Assembly (NCBI RefSeq): GCF_019285515.1 | Contig: NZ_CP079095.1 | Span: 1,426,001 to 1,490,000 of the forward strand | DNA from: Methylococcus sp. Mc7 | GTDB taxonomy: Bacteria; Pseudomonadota; Gammaproteobacteria; Methylococcales; Methylococcaceae | Length of the DNA stretch: 64,000 nucleotides | Direction: 5' to 3' | In this document: positions 43,349-52,909 of the stretch, one piece after another | Numbering within the stretch: position 1 is the first letter of the stretch | How the letters are laid out: every line of letters begins with the position of its first letter | Program-made: the position numbers and the translations under genes | The notes under the pieces: generated by a model | What the model saw: only the letters and a program-made list of their open reading frames with translations | Told to the model about the DNA's origin: nothing | Database searches by the model: none

Positions 43349-44029
43349 ATGCCGGATTCAAAGTCGATATTGCTCGTGGAAGACGAACCCAAGCTCGCGG
43401 AAGTACTCAAGGAATACTTGGAGCGCGCGGGCTTTTCGGTCCAATGGCTGGCTGAGGGGCTGCCGGCGGCGTCCTGGGTAAAGCAGCACGAACCAGACCT
43501 CGTCCTGCTGGACCTGCTGCTGCCCGGCCGGGACGGCATGGATGTCTGCCGTGACATCCGGAAGTTTTCCAACGTGCCGATCTTCATGATCACCGCCAGG
43601 GTCGACGAAATCGACCGTTTACTGGGTCTGGAACTCGGCGCCGACGACTATATCTGCAAGCCCTACAGTCCCAGGGAGGTCGTCGCGAGGGTGCGGGCCG
43701 TGTTCCGCCGGATCGAATATTGCGGTTCCGGGCGTCCGCCGGAGCCGGAATTCAGGGTGGATCACGAGCGTATGACCATCGAGTTCCAGAGCCGCGTGCT
43801 GGACTTGACTGGGGTGGAGTTCAGGCTGCTCGCTGCCTTGATGGAAAAACCCGGCAGGATTTTGTCGCGGGAGCGATTGCTCGGCCGTCTATACGAAGAC
43901 AACCGGATCGTCGCCGACCGCACGGTGGACAGCCACGTAAAGAACATTCGAAAGAAACTGGCCGCGGTGCTGCCGGAACGCGAGGTGCTGGTTTCGGTTT
44001 ACGGGGCGGGGTACAAATTTGAATGGTGA
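43349..44029 (+). CDS. OmpR-family response regulator
   Basis: 226 residues. Receiver domain with the acidic pair (VEDEP), phosphoacceptor Asp in LVLLDLLLPGRDG, Thr in ITARVDE and Lys in ICKPYSP; C-terminal winged helix with LTGVEFRLLAALMEKPGRIL and DSHVKNIRKKL. It resembles BaeR. It follows the interrupted kinase gene by 17 bases and would be its partner; if the kinase is dead, phosphorylation must come from elsewhere. The next gene's longer frame overlaps its end. Confidence 0.92.
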   Translation: MPDSKSILLVEDEPKLAEVLKEYLERAGFSVQWLAEGLPAASWVKQHEPDLVLLDLLLPGRDGMDVCRDIRKFSNVPIFMITARVDEIDRLLGLELGADDYICKPYSPREVVARVRAVFRRIEYCGSGRPPEPEFRVDHERMTIEFQSRVLDLTGVEFRLLAALMEKPGRILSRERLLGRLYEDNRIVADRTVDSHVKNIRKKLAAVLPEREVLVSVYGAGYKFEW

Positions 44030-44088
44030 CTCCCTTTGAATCCAGTCGGGGCACAGAGCCGCCCGTGATTCCTAGGCCTGAGCGGAAA

Positions 44089-44604
44089 ATGGCACAGCGC
44101 CCGGCCATTGCTTTCCTCGCTACGCTGATCGCGTCGTTCGTTGCGGCACCGGCGGTGGTGGCGACCGGGTTTCCGGATTATCCCGGCGGACCGCTGTTCC
44201 AGGGAGCACCGGTGAAACCGCGGCTGAATACACCGAAGGCTCGTCGTTACCGGACGGCGCTGCGCCGAGAGAGCGCCCAAGGGCCGAACTTCAACGGCCA
44301 CTATCGGCTTGCCACCTGGGGCTGCGGCTCGAGTTGTCTCGATCTGGCCGTGGTCGACCTGACCAATGGCAGAGTCTGGTTCGCACCCACCGAATATTGC
44401 GCCGCCGCGCGCAGCGAGGGCCAGGGAAAACCCGTTTGGATCGACGCCCGCATCGACAGCAGGCTTTTCTACCGGTACGACTGCCAGATGACCAAGGAAA
44501 CCGCCTGTCCGGACGACGCACCGAACCGCCGCCACGCCTACGTCTGGACACACGAAGGGGTCAAATCCCTGGGAGCCGAATGTGTCCCCGAAACAGGCCC
44601 GTGA
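44089..44604 (+). CDS. Exported hypothetical protein
   Basis: 171 residues from ATG 44089; the longer frame from 44023 overlaps the response regulator. Signal peptide (AIAFLATLIASFVAAPAVVA). The mature part contains GPNFNGHYRLATWGCGSSC, DLAVVDLTNGRVWFAP, with several Cys likely disulfide-bonded. This GHY...WGCG..C pattern occurs in a widespread set of uncharacterised periplasmic proteins. Function unknown; no operon evidence beyond same-strand proximity. Confidence 0.65.
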   Translation: MAQRPAIAFLATLIASFVAAPAVVATGFPDYPGGPLFQGAPVKPRLNTPKARRYRTALRRESAQGPNFNGHYRLATWGCGSSCLDLAVVDLTNGRVWFAPTEYCAAARSEGQGKPVWIDARIDSRLFYRYDCQMTKETACPDDAPNRRHAYVWTHEGVKSLGAECVPETGP

Positions 44605-44846
44605 AGAAAGCCAGAGCGCGCCATTCCGCAGACTCGGCATGCCGATTCGGACTGCCCGAATATGCAAGGACCGTTGCAAGTGAAGCGGGGCGGCTGCCCG
44701 GAGACCATGGCGGCTGTTCCGCACGACGAACCGGCCGGGCATGGCGGGTGGCTCAACGCTTGGTTGACAAGGCCTGGCGGCGAGGGCATTGTTCGGCGGA
44801 AAGTCTTTGAACTTACGCCCCATTTTGTCAGTTTGTCGGAAGTGGC

Positions 44847-45398
44847 ATGACGACATTACGTATCGCCCTCGCTTTCGCTATCGCCACGGTCGTCGTTGGC
44901 TGTTCCGGCCCCCACCGGGGCCTTTCCGACTGGTTCGGCGGATCTTCGCCCTCGGGCGTGCCCGAAACCGGCCAGACCTATTATTCCGGGGTTGCAAACC
45001 TGGTGGTACATACCGGGGCCTCCGGCAGCTCGGCAATCGTCGGACGGTTGCCGCTGCACGAAAAGGTTGTCCGCACGCGGGTCGAACACGGCTTTGCCTA
45101 CATCCTCGCGTCCCGGACCGGGCTTGAGGGATGGGAAGACAACGCAAAGCTCATCTGGCGGCTGCCTGCGCAAGGCGGCGGTCCTGTTCAACATCCGCGA
45201 CCCGCAGAGCAAATGCCCCCGGTCGAACCGCCGAAGCCGGATGACGCGACAGCGGCACGGCCCGCGCAGCCAGCCGTCGAACTTGCAGACCTACCGGCCT
45301 CACCCGTCCAGCCGTCCGAACCGGCGGCGCCGGCGGTTCCTGCTCCCGAGCCGTCGAGTACGCCGCGTCCGATTCCCAAGGCCTTCGATCCATTCTGA
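44847..45398 (+). CDS. SH3-domain lipoprotein
   Basis: 183 residues. Lipobox (TVVVGCSG) near residue 19, a bacterial SH3-like domain (NLVVHTGASGSSAIVGRLPL ... GWEDNAKLIWRLP), and a Pro/Ala-rich tail. Such proteins bind peptidoglycan or act in envelope structure; the exact role is unknown. The C-terminal tail is compositionally biased. Confidence 0.7.
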   Translation: MTTLRIALAFAIATVVVGCSGPHRGLSDWFGGSSPSGVPETGQTYYSGVANLVVHTGASGSSAIVGRLPLHEKVVRTRVEHGFAYILASRTGLEGWEDNAKLIWRLPAQGGGPVQHPRPAEQMPPVEPPKPDDATAARPAQPAVELADLPASPVQPSEPAAPAVPAPEPSSTPRPIPKAFDPF

Positions 45399-45496
45399 AC
45401 GGGCGAACCCGCCTCGTTCCCGAGCTTTGGGGGCCGGGTCCGACGGCGCCCTGACCAAGTTATCGGTACGACCCACCACTTCCGGAAATCATTCAG

Positions 45497-46690
45497 ATGC
45501 CCGCCGCCCATCCTCACGCGCTTCTCGTCATCCTGTTCGTTGCAGCCATGGCGCCGCTGTTCAACGAACTGCCCATTCGGTTGCGCCTGCCGCTGGTCGT
45601 GCTGGAGATATTGTTCGGCATCGTCGTCGGGCCGCAGGTCCTTGACCTGATTTCCGTCGAGGGCGCTATCAGGACATTGTCTGCCCTGGGCATGTCGTTC
45701 CTTTTCTTCCTGGCCGGGATGGAGATCGATTTCGCCTCGCTGCGCGGTCCTCCGCTCAATTTGGGTGCCATCGGATGGCTGTTCTCCATCATGTTGGCAT
45801 TGCTGTTGACGTTTTCGCTTTATGCGGCCGGCATCGTTTCCGATCCGCTGTTGGTCGCGGTTGCCCTCAGCACCACGGCAATCGGCACCTTGCTCCCCAT
45901 CCTGCGGGATGCCGGCGAACTCGACACCGAATTCGGCCGATTTCTGCTGGGCGCTGGAGCGATCGGAGAGTTCGGGCCGATCATCCTGTTTTCGCTGATT
46001 TTGACCGGGGAGCAGAGCGTCGCTCTGCGCTCCGGCATGCTGGTTTCCTTCGTGCTCATTGCCATCGCCTGCGCCGCGTTGGCGTTGCAACTGCGTCCGC
46101 CGCGAGTTGTCGCGCTGCTCTCGCGCAGCCTGCACAGCACGAGCCAGTTGCCCGTGCGTCTCTCGATGTTCCTATTGGGCGGTTCGGTCGTACTCGCCGA
46201 CAGCTTCGGCCTCGACTTGTTGCTGGGCGCGTTTGCAGCCGGGAGCCTGGTCGGCCTGGTCGCCCGCTCGCCCGAAGCCGAGCCCTTCCGCCACAAGCTC
46301 GACGCTCTCGGGTTCGGCTTTCTGATTCCTATCTTCTTCGTCACCAGCGGTGCCCAAATGGATGTCGCCGGCCTGTTCTCCAACCCCAATGCCCTGATGC
46401 GGGTGCCGTTGTTTCTCCTGCTCCTGCTGGTCATTCGCGGGCTCCCCGCGTGGCGTTACCGGCGGAGTATTCCAACCGCCGAGCGATACGCCCTGGCGTT
46501 TTATTCGGCCACTGGTTTGCCTTTGATCGTCGTCATCACGGAGATTGGAAAAGCAACCGGCCGCATGCTTCCTGAAAACGCCACGGCGCTGGTCGGTGCA
46601 GGAATTCTTTCTGTACTGGTTTTTCCGCTTGCCGCCATGACACTGAGGCCGCGAAAGCGGGAGCGGTCTGAAAGTTTACTGTCGAGCTGA
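45497..46690 (+). CDS. Monovalent cation:proton antiporter (CPA2-type)
   Basis: 397 residues with about 12 hydrophobic segments and the Na+/H+ exchanger domain (LEILFGIVVGPQVLDLI, LFFLAGMEIDFASL, LSTTAIGTLLPIL, FFVTSGAQMDVAGLF). It resembles the membrane half of KefB/KefC but lacks the RCK/TrkA nucleotide-binding part. Exchanges Na+ or K+ for H+ at the inner membrane; specificity is not deducible. Confidence 0.85.
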   Translation: MPAAHPHALLVILFVAAMAPLFNELPIRLRLPLVVLEILFGIVVGPQVLDLISVEGAIRTLSALGMSFLFFLAGMEIDFASLRGPPLNLGAIGWLFSIMLALLLTFSLYAAGIVSDPLLVAVALSTTAIGTLLPILRDAGELDTEFGRFLLGAGAIGEFGPIILFSLILTGEQSVALRSGMLVSFVLIAIACAALALQLRPPRVVALLSRSLHSTSQLPVRLSMFLLGGSVVLADSFGLDLLLGAFAAGSLVGLVARSPEAEPFRHKLDALGFGFLIPIFFVTSGAQMDVAGLFSNPNALMRVPLFLLLLLVIRGLPAWRYRRSIPTAERYALAFYSATGLPLIVVITEIGKATGRMLPENATALVGAGILSVLVFPLAAMTLRPRKRERSESLLSS

Positions 46691-46952
46691 CGGAAAATCG
46701 GCCGGGAAAAACACGGGATCAGGAGTCGGGCGCCTGGAATTTAACCTGAAAGGCGCTCAACTTTGCTCGCCCCTCCCTTTGGGAGAGAGCCATGATCGTT
46801 AGTGGAGATGGTGCGGAGGGGCGCGGCTTGAGCAGAATTCTCGGGGAGCTATGCCAAGAGCCTGTACCGTCGCCTCATGAAGGCGGTAGCGAACACAGAT
46901 GGGGTCCGGCGAGCCGAAGGCGAGGGGGAAGTGAAATCAACCCTTGACCTAA

Positions 46953-47028
46953 TGGAGCTGGTGACAGGATTCGAACCCGCGACCGGCTGATTACAAATCA
47001 GCTGCTCTACCGACTGAGCTACACCAGC
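46953..47028 (-). tRNA. tRNA-Thr (TGT anticodon)
   Basis: 76 bases with encoded CCA. Acceptor stem GCTGGTG / CACCAGC with discriminator T; anticodon loop TTTGTAA gives anticodon TGT, reading ACA. The 262 bases between the antiporter gene and this tRNA contain no supported feature. Confidence 0.94.
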
Positions 47029-47128
47029 ATGAGGACGGAGGCGATGCCTTGCAGGTGTCGCTGGGACGGGGCCTGCAGGGGGAGGTAATTATAACGCCCG
47101 GCTGAGCTATGGGAAACCGCGATGGCGC

Positions 47129-47770
47129 TTACCCGATTGCCGGCGTCTTGTCCGGAAATTCGCACAGGTCGGCGATGGGGCACTGCGGGCATTTGGGCTT
47201 GCGGGCGGTGCAGGTGTAGCGGCCGTGCAGGATGAGGAGGTGGTGGGCATCCTTCAGGAACTCGCGGGGGGTGTGTTTATCCAGCGCTTTTTCCACTGCC
47301 AGCACGGTTTTGCCCGGCGCCAGGCGGGTGCGGTTGGCGACGCGGAAGATGTGGGTGTCGACCGCGATGGTGTGCTGGCCGAAGGCGGTGTTGAGTATGA
47401 CGTTGGCGGTCTTGCGGCCCACGCCGGGCAGGGCTTCCAAGGCTGCGCGGTCGCGCGGCACTTCGCCGCCGTGGCGCTCGATCAGCCGTTCGCAGAGGCC
47501 GATGATGTTCTTGGCCTTGCTGTTGAACAGGCCGATGGTCTTGATGTACTCGCGCAGGCCGTCTTCCCCCAGGGCCAGGATGGCCTCGGGGGTATTGGCG
47601 GCGGGGAAGAGCTTTTCGGTGGCCTTGTTGACGCCTTTGTCGGTGGCCTGGGCGGAAAGGACGACGGCGATCAGCAGCTCGAAAGGCGTGTCGTAGCGTA
47701 GTTCGGTGGTCGGTTCGGGGATGGCGGCGGCGAGGCGTTCGAAAATTTGCCGCCGCTTGCCGGCGTTCAT
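47129..47770 (-). CDS. nth: Endonuclease III
   Basis: Base-excision repair DNA glycosylase/AP lyase for oxidised pyrimidines. 213 residues from ATG 47770. Helix-hairpin-helix [13 protein letters not shown] with catalytic Lys, catalytic Asp in [12 protein letters not shown], and the [4Fe-4S] ligands in [17 protein letters not shown] near the end. It overlaps rnfE by four bases; the rnfABCDGE-nth order is the same as rsxABCDGE-nth in enterobacteria. Confidence 0.96.
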   Translation of the reverse strand: MNAGKRRQIFERLAAAIPEPTTELRYDTPFELLIAVVLSAQATDKGVNKATEKLFPAANTPEAILALGEDGLREYIKTIGLFNSKAKNIIGLCERLIERHGGEVPRDRAALEALPGVGRKTANVILNTAFGQHTIAVDTHIFRVANRTRLAPGKTVLAVEKALDKHTPREFLKDAHHLLILHGRYTCTARKPKCPQCPIADLCEFPDKTPAIG

Positions 47771-48468
47771 GCTTTCCGCACGGCGGGCTCGAATGAGACT
47801 GGCTGCGGGGCTGCGGCCTGGGACCGCGCCTTGGCGCGGGCGTCGATCACGTTCTTCAGGGCGATGATGAGCCCCAGTCCGATGAAGGCGCCGGGCGGCA
47901 GGATGGCCAGCAGGAATCCGTCGTAGTCTTCGATGATCCGGAGGCTCCAGTTGCGGGCGGTCTCGCCGAACATCAGTTCGGCCCGGCTCAGCAGGGCGCC
48001 GGTGCCGACGATTTCGCGGAAGGCGCCGAGCGCGACCAGTGCCGCGGTGAACCCCAATCCCATGAACAGGCCGTCGAGGACGGCGCGATCGACCGTGTTC
48101 TTCGAGGCGAAGGCTTCGGCGCGGCCGATGATGGCGCAGTTGGTGACGATCAGCGGGATGAAGATGCCGAGGATCTTGTACAGGTCGTGGAAGAACGCGC
48201 TCATCAGCAACTCGATCACGGTGACGTTGGCGGCGATGACCAGCACGAATACCGGCAGGCGCACTTCCGTAGTGATGCGGTTGCGGACCAGCGAAACCAC
48301 GCCGTTGGAGAATACCAGGGCGACGGTGGTGGCCAGCCCGAGGCCTAGGCTGTTGACCACGGTGCTGCTGACCGCGAGCAGCGGGCACAGGCCGAGCAGG
48401 GCGACCAGGGCCTGATTGTTGTGCCAGAGCCCGTCCAGGGCGATCTTGCGGTAGGGGCCGAGGTTCAC
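47767..48468 (-). CDS. rnfE: Rnf electron transport complex subunit E
   Basis: 233-residue inner-membrane protein of the RnfA/RnfE fold with six spans ([40 protein letters not shown]). RnfE and RnfA are inverted-topology paralogues that coordinate a membrane [2Fe-2S] centre; the GLCPLLAVS segment carries the Cys. Start overlaps rnfG end by four bases. Confidence 0.95.
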   Translation of the reverse strand: MNLGPYRKIALDGLWHNNQALVALLGLCPLLAVSSTVVNSLGLGLATTVALVFSNGVVSLVRNRITTEVRLPVFVLVIAANVTVIELLMSAFFHDLYKILGIFIPLIVTNCAIIGRAEAFASKNTVDRAVLDGLFMGLGFTAALVALGAFREIVGTGALLSRAELMFGETARNWSLRIIEDYDGFLLAILPPGAFIGLGLIIALKNVIDARAKARSQAAAPQPVSFEPAVRKA

Positions 48469-49103
48469 GGGGTCTCCTCCTGTTGCGGCGGGACGAACAC
48501 GATTTCGCGGTTGTCGCGGAAGAATTGCAGCGTCTTGAGCACGGCTTTGACGACGGCGCGGGGTGTGATGGTGGCGCCGGTGAACTGGTCGAAGTCACCG
48601 CCGTCCTTCTTCACGCCCCAGCGTATCTCGGGCGGATCGAGTAGGGAAAGTCCTGCGAATTGGTGGATCCAGTCCGATTTGTTTTCGTCGATGGGGTCGC
48701 CGAGGCCGGGGGTTTCCTTGTGGCCCAGCACCCGCACGCCGGCCAGTTCGCCATCGTAGTGGACGGCGACCAGCAGGCGGATCGCACCGTTGTAGCCGTC
48801 CGGCGCGATGGGCGAGAGCACGGCGGTGACGGGTTTTCCGGCTTTGCGGGCGCGGTAGACCGGCAGCGGCTGGCTCGTGCCGAGCAGCGGGTCAGCGAGC
48901 TCGATGGCGTCTGCCAGCGGGTCGTTGTCGAAAGTCTCCGGCGGCACCAGCACTTCGATGGAGTGCAGCAGGGTGGCGCGCTCGTTGGCCTCGATCAGCG
49001 GTTCGGTGTGGCGGAAGACCGTGGACACCAGGCCGGTGCCGGCGACCGAAAACACGCCGAGGATGAAGCCGGCGACGATGACGGGGTGCTGTTTCAGGTG
49101 CAT
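48465..49103 (-). CDS. rnfG: Rnf electron transport complex subunit G
   Basis: 212 residues from ATG 49103. One N-terminal span ([20 protein letters not shown]) and a periplasmic FMN-binding domain; the covalent flavin Thr is in [12 protein letters not shown]. Also [10 protein letters not shown], typical of RnfG/NqrC. Its start overlaps the end of rnfD by ten bases. Confidence 0.95.
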   Translation of the reverse strand: MHLKQHPVIVAGFILGVFSVAGTGLVSTVFRHTEPLIEANERATLLHSIEVLVPPETFDNDPLADAIELADPLLGTSQPLPVYRARKAGKPVTAVLSPIAPDGYNGAIRLLVAVHYDGELAGVRVLGHKETPGLGDPIDENKSDWIHQFAGLSLLDPPEIRWGVKKDGGDFDQFTGATITPRAVVKAVLKTLQFFRDNREIVFVPPQQEETP

Positions 49104-50131
49104 CCGGGATGCCCGTAAACCCTGGGGCGGGTGTAATGGTCGATGGTCGGGGCGGCCAGGTTGAGCAGCAGCACCGCGAAGGCCACGCCGTCCGGGTAAC
49201 CACCCCACGAGCGGATCACGAATACCAGGCTGCCGATCAGCGCGCCATAGATCAGGCGTCCTTTCGGGGTGGTCGAGGCGGTCACGGGGTCGGTGGCGAT
49301 GAAGAAGGCGCCGAGCATGGTGGCGCCGCCCAGCAGATGGAACAGCGGGGTCGGATAGGTCTCCGGCTCCAGCAGGAAGAAACCCAGGCTCAATGCGCCC
49401 AACGCGGCAAGGAAGCCCGCAGGGATCTGCCAGGCGATCAGCCCGCGGCGCAGCAGCCAGAGGCCACCGGCGAGGTAGCCCAGGTTCACCCATTGCCAGC
49501 CTTTGCCGGCGAGCGCGCCGAACAGTGCCCCGGACTGGATCTCGTCCATCGTCCGGCCCAGGCCGAGCTGGGTCTTGAGGGTGTCCAGCGGCGTCGCCAT
49601 CGCCAGGGCGTCGAAGCTCGATCCGTCCGGCCCCGCGCGATGGACGATGGCGTTCCAGGCCTCCAGCAGGTTTAGTTGTGTAGCCGCGAGGTCGGTCGGC
49701 GGCAGCCAGGCGGTCATCGCTTTCGGGAAGGAGATGAGCAAGACGGCATAGCCGACCATGGCCGGGTTGAACGGGTTGTAGCCCAGGCCGCCGTAGAGCT
49801 GCTTGCCGATGACGACGGCGAACAGGGTGCCGAAGACGGTGATCCACCAAGGCGCGATGGGCGGCAGCGATACCGCCAGCAGTGCCGCGGTCAGCACGGC
49901 GCTCCAGTCGGACAGGCCGGCGCGGCTGTGCCGGGCGCGCAGGCGCAGCATGGCGGATTCCGCCAGCAGGGCGATGGCGATCGCCAGCGCGAGGTTGATC
50001 AGCACGCCGGGGCCGAACTGCCAGAGCTGGGCGGCGACGCCGGGCGCCATGGCCAAGAGTACCCATTGCATGATGCGGCGGGTACTGGCGGTGGGTGCGA
50101 GATGGGGCGCGGGAGCGGTATTGAAGCGCAT
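49094..50131 (-). CDS. rnfD: Rnf electron transport complex subunit D
   Basis: 345 residues with about nine to ten membrane spans. NqrB/RnfD family; the covalent flavin site is in the SSFDALAMATPLDTLK segment, where the Thr of ATPL is the expected attachment residue. GYNPFNPAMVGYAVLLISFP and VTASTTPKGRLIYG are further landmarks. The start lies three bases after the rnfC stop. Confidence 0.95.
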   Translation of the reverse strand: MRFNTAPAPHLAPTASTRRIMQWVLLAMAPGVAAQLWQFGPGVLINLALAIAIALLAESAMLRLRARHSRAGLSDWSAVLTAALLAVSLPPIAPWWITVFGTLFAVVIGKQLYGGLGYNPFNPAMVGYAVLLISFPKAMTAWLPPTDLAATQLNLLEAWNAIVHRAGPDGSSFDALAMATPLDTLKTQLGLGRTMDEIQSGALFGALAGKGWQWVNLGYLAGGLWLLRRGLIAWQIPAGFLAALGALSLGFFLLEPETYPTPLFHLLGGATMLGAFFIATDPVTASTTPKGRLIYGALIGSLVFVIRSWGGYPDGVAFAVLLLNLAAPTIDHYTRPRVYGHPGCT

Positions 50132-50134
50132 GGT

Positions 50135-51706
50135 CTAGTTCTCGGCCGGTTCCTGTGCCGGGGGAGATTCGTCAGGCGCGGCGTCCGTCGTTGGCGCGGA
50201 TTCGGGCGGCCGCTTGCGGGCCTTGGCGCGGGCGATGGCGTCCTGGATCTCGGAAGTATCCGGCTTGGCCAGGGCGGTTTTCTTGCGTTGGGCGGCCTCG
50301 GCGCGTTCCTGCTTCTCGCGCTCCTTGCGGGCCTGCCGGGCCTCGAAGCGTTCCCGGGCATGGTCGGCCTTGGTGCGTTCGCGCTGCTTGGCGACGAGTT
50401 CGCTCTTGGCGGCGCGGAAATACTGCACCAGCGGAATGTGGCTGGGGCAGACGTAGTCGCAGCAGCCGCATTCGATGCAGTCGGCCAACTGGTATTCCTC
50501 GGCCCGCTGCAGATTGTCCGCGCGGCTGTACCAGTAGAGCTGCTGAGGCAGCAGGTTGATCGGGCAGGCCTCGGCGCAGGCGCCGCAGCGGATGCAGGGG
50601 AGGGCCTGTTTCGGGCCGGTGGTTTCGCCGCGCCCGGTCACCAGCACGCAGTTGGCGGCCTTGACCAGGGGCAGCGCGTCGGAGGGGAGGGATATGCCCA
50701 TCATGGGGCCGCCCAGGATCAATCGCTCGGCCACGCCGGAATAGCCGCCGCTGTAGCGCACCAGATCGGCGATGGGGGTACCGATGCGGGTCAGCCAGTT
50801 GCCCGGATTCTTGATGCCCTTGCCGGTGACGGTGACGATGCGCTCGATCAGCGGTTCGCCCCGGCCCACCGCCCGGTACACCGCCGCCGCCGTGCCCACG
50901 TTCTGGCAGATCACGCCGGCATCGGCGGGGATGCCGCGGGTCGGCACTTCGCGCCCGGTGAGGATGCGGATGAGCTGCTTCTCGCCGCCGCTGGGATAGA
51001 GGGCCGGCACGGTGACGATGTCGATGTTCGAATAATCCCCGGCTTCTCGCGTTTCCCGCAGCGCCCGGATCGCTTCCGGCATATCGTCCTCGACGCCGAG
51101 CAGGCATCGCTCCACCCCCAATACCCGCATCAGGATGCGCGCACCTTCCAGCACCTCGCGCGGGAAATTCCGCAGCAGGCTGTCGTCGCAGGTGATATAG
51201 GGTTCGCACTCTGCGCCGTTGAGGATCAGGGTGTCGATCGGTCGGTGGCCGGGATCGGTCTTGACCGCGGTCGAGAACGCCGCGCCGCCCAAGCCCACGA
51301 TGCCCGCCTCGAAGATGACCCGGCGCAGTTCTTCCGGGGCAAGTTGGCCGTAATCGGGCCGCTCCTCGGGAGCTGGCGCGAGGTCTTCCCCGTCGGTGTC
51401 GATCACGATGGCCAGGTCGGTGAGGCCGGAAGGATGCGGCAGGGGGCGCGGCTCGATGGCGCTGACGATTCCTGAGCTGGAGGCATGGATCGGCGGATTC
51501 ATCGGCCCGTCGCCGCGGGCGATGACCTGACCTTTGCGGACGTGGTCGCCGACCTGCACCACGCTTTGCGCGTTCTGCCCGCCGCGCTGCTGCAGCGGGA
51601 AGATCAGCCGCGGCGGCACCGGGGCCGTCGCCAGCGGAGCGAGGCTGGAATCTTCCTTGTGGGCGTCCAGATGGAGGCCGCCGTGGAATCGGTGTAGCGT
51701 GAACAT
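50135..51706 (-). CDS. rnfC: Rnf electron transport complex subunit C
   Basis: 523 residues from ATG 51706. NADH/FMN-binding domain like Complex I NuoF (GLGGAAFSTAVK, NGAECEPYITCDD), a SLBB region, two [4Fe-4S] motifs (CIRCGACAEACP and CIECGCCDYVCP) and a long charged coiled-coil C-terminal tail (ERFEARQARKEREKQERAEA). It is the cytosolic electron-input subunit. The ATG overlaps the rnfB stop by one base. Confidence 0.95.
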   Translation of the reverse strand: MFTLHRFHGGLHLDAHKEDSSLAPLATAPVPPRLIFPLQQRGGQNAQSVVQVGDHVRKGQVIARGDGPMNPPIHASSSGIVSAIEPRPLPHPSGLTDLAIVIDTDGEDLAPAPEERPDYGQLAPEELRRVIFEAGIVGLGGAAFSTAVKTDPGHRPIDTLILNGAECEPYITCDDSLLRNFPREVLEGARILMRVLGVERCLLGVEDDMPEAIRALRETREAGDYSNIDIVTVPALYPSGGEKQLIRILTGREVPTRGIPADAGVICQNVGTAAAVYRAVGRGEPLIERIVTVTGKGIKNPGNWLTRIGTPIADLVRYSGGYSGVAERLILGGPMMGISLPSDALPLVKAANCVLVTGRGETTGPKQALPCIRCGACAEACPINLLPQQLYWYSRADNLQRAEEYQLADCIECGCCDYVCPSHIPLVQYFRAAKSELVAKQRERTKADHARERFEARQARKEREKQERAEAAQRKKTALAKPDTSEIQDAIARAKARKRPPESAPTTDAAPDESPPAQEPAEN

Positions 51707-52248
51707 CAGCGGGTTCCGTCGGGCTTGGGCCAGCGCCAGGTGCCGAGATTCTCCCGGACCGGCTCCAGCGCGATGCAATCGACCGGGCAGGGCGCTATGC
51801 AAAGTTCGCAGCCGGTGCATTCGGAGGCGATGACCGTGTGCATCAGCTTGGCCGCGCCAAGGATCGCGTCGACCGGGCAGGCCTGGATGCACAGGGTGCA
51901 GCCGATGCACTTGGTTTCGTCGATGACGGCGACGCATTTCGGCTTTTCGGCGCCGTGCTCGTCGTTCAGCGGCTTGGGTTCGACCCCGAGCAGATCGGCC
52001 AGCGCCTGGACGCCGTCCTCGCCGCCGGGCGGGCACTGGTTGATGTCCGCCTCGCCCCGGGCGATGGCTTCGGCGTAAGGGCGGCAGCCGGGAAAACCGC
52101 ACTGGCCGCACTGGGTCTGCGGCAGCAGGGCATCGATCTTCTCGGCCAGCGGATCGCCCTCCACCTTGAAGCGCCGCGAGGCGTAGCCCAGCAGCGCGCC
52201 GAACAGGGTGAACAAGACGCAGACCGCGAGAAACGCCAGCATCCCCAC
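51706..52248 (-). CDS. rnfB: Rnf electron transport complex subunit B
   Basis: 180 residues. N-terminal span ([20 protein letters not shown]), an Fe-S domain ([16 protein letters not shown] plus a later Cys in INQCPPGG) and a two-cluster ferredoxin domain ([16 protein letters not shown] and [16 protein letters not shown]). Transfers electrons between RnfC and the membrane subunits or ferredoxin. Six bases separate it from rnfA. Confidence 0.95.
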   Translation of the reverse strand: MGMLAFLAVCVLFTLFGALLGYASRRFKVEGDPLAEKIDALLPQTQCGQCGFPGCRPYAEAIARGEADINQCPPGGEDGVQALADLLGVEPKPLNDEHGAEKPKCVAVIDETKCIGCTLCIQACPVDAILGAAKLMHTVIASECTGCELCIAPCPVDCIALEPVRENLGTWRWPKPDGTR

Positions 52249-52254
52249 ACCCCT

Positions 52255-52836
52255 TCAGCCTTTGACCAGGCCGGAGAAGCCCATGAAGGCGACGGACAGA
52301 AGACCCGCGGTTATCAGCGCGATGGCATTGCCGCGGAACGGCGCCGGCACGTCGGCGGCGTCGACCCGCTCCCGCAGGCCGGCGAACAGCACCAGCACCA
52401 GGGTGAAGCCGGCAGCGGCGCCGAAGCCGTACAGGAAAGATTCGACGAAATCGTGGCCGGCCTGGACGTTGAGCAGGGCCACGCCGAGCACGGCGCAGTT
52501 GGTGGTGATCAGCGGCAGGAATATCCCTAGCACCTGGTAAAGCAGTGGGCTGGTTTTCTTCACGACCATCTCGGTGAACTGGACCACCACGGCGATCACC
52601 ACGATGAAGGCGATGGTGCGCAGGTATTGCAGCCCCATCGGCTCCAGCAGGAAATGGTTGACCAGGTAGCTGCTGACCGAGGACAACGTCAGCACGAAGG
52701 TCGTCGCCAGCCCCATGCCGATCGCCGTTTCCGATTTGCGCGAAACACCCATGAAGGGGCACAGCCCCAGGAACTTCACCAGGACGAAGTTGTTCACCAG
52801 GGTCGTGCTGACGAGGATCAACAGATAGTCTTTCAT
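52255..52836 (-). CDS. rnfA: Rnf electron transport complex subunit A
   Basis: 193 residues, six spans. Starts [20 protein letters not shown] and carries [11 protein letters not shown] with the conserved Cys, typical for RnfA/RsxA. First gene of the seven-gene operon rnfABCDGE-nth. In gammaproteobacteria Rnf/Rsx reduces SoxR or supplies low-potential electrons (for example to nitrogenase); which applies here cannot be told. Promoter expected in 52837-52909. Confidence 0.95.
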   Translation of the reverse strand: MKDYLLILVSTTLVNNFVLVKFLGLCPFMGVSRKSETAIGMGLATTFVLTLSSVSSYLVNHFLLEPMGLQYLRTIAFIVVIAVVVQFTEMVVKKTSPLLYQVLGIFLPLITTNCAVLGVALLNVQAGHDFVESFLYGFGAAAGFTLVLVLFAGLRERVDAADVPAPFRGNAIALITAGLLSVAFMGFSGLVKG

Positions 52837-52909
52837 CTGAAGGGATGACGATGCGCCGGCGGGGGAACAGGGAATTATATAGTTGACCGCATTGCTCGGG
52901 AAATGGCCG

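Noticed and set aside
46691-46952. Possible small gene or repeat between the antiporter and tRNA-Thr
   Set aside because: No frame with a start signal and no clear inverted or direct repeat was found by eye.
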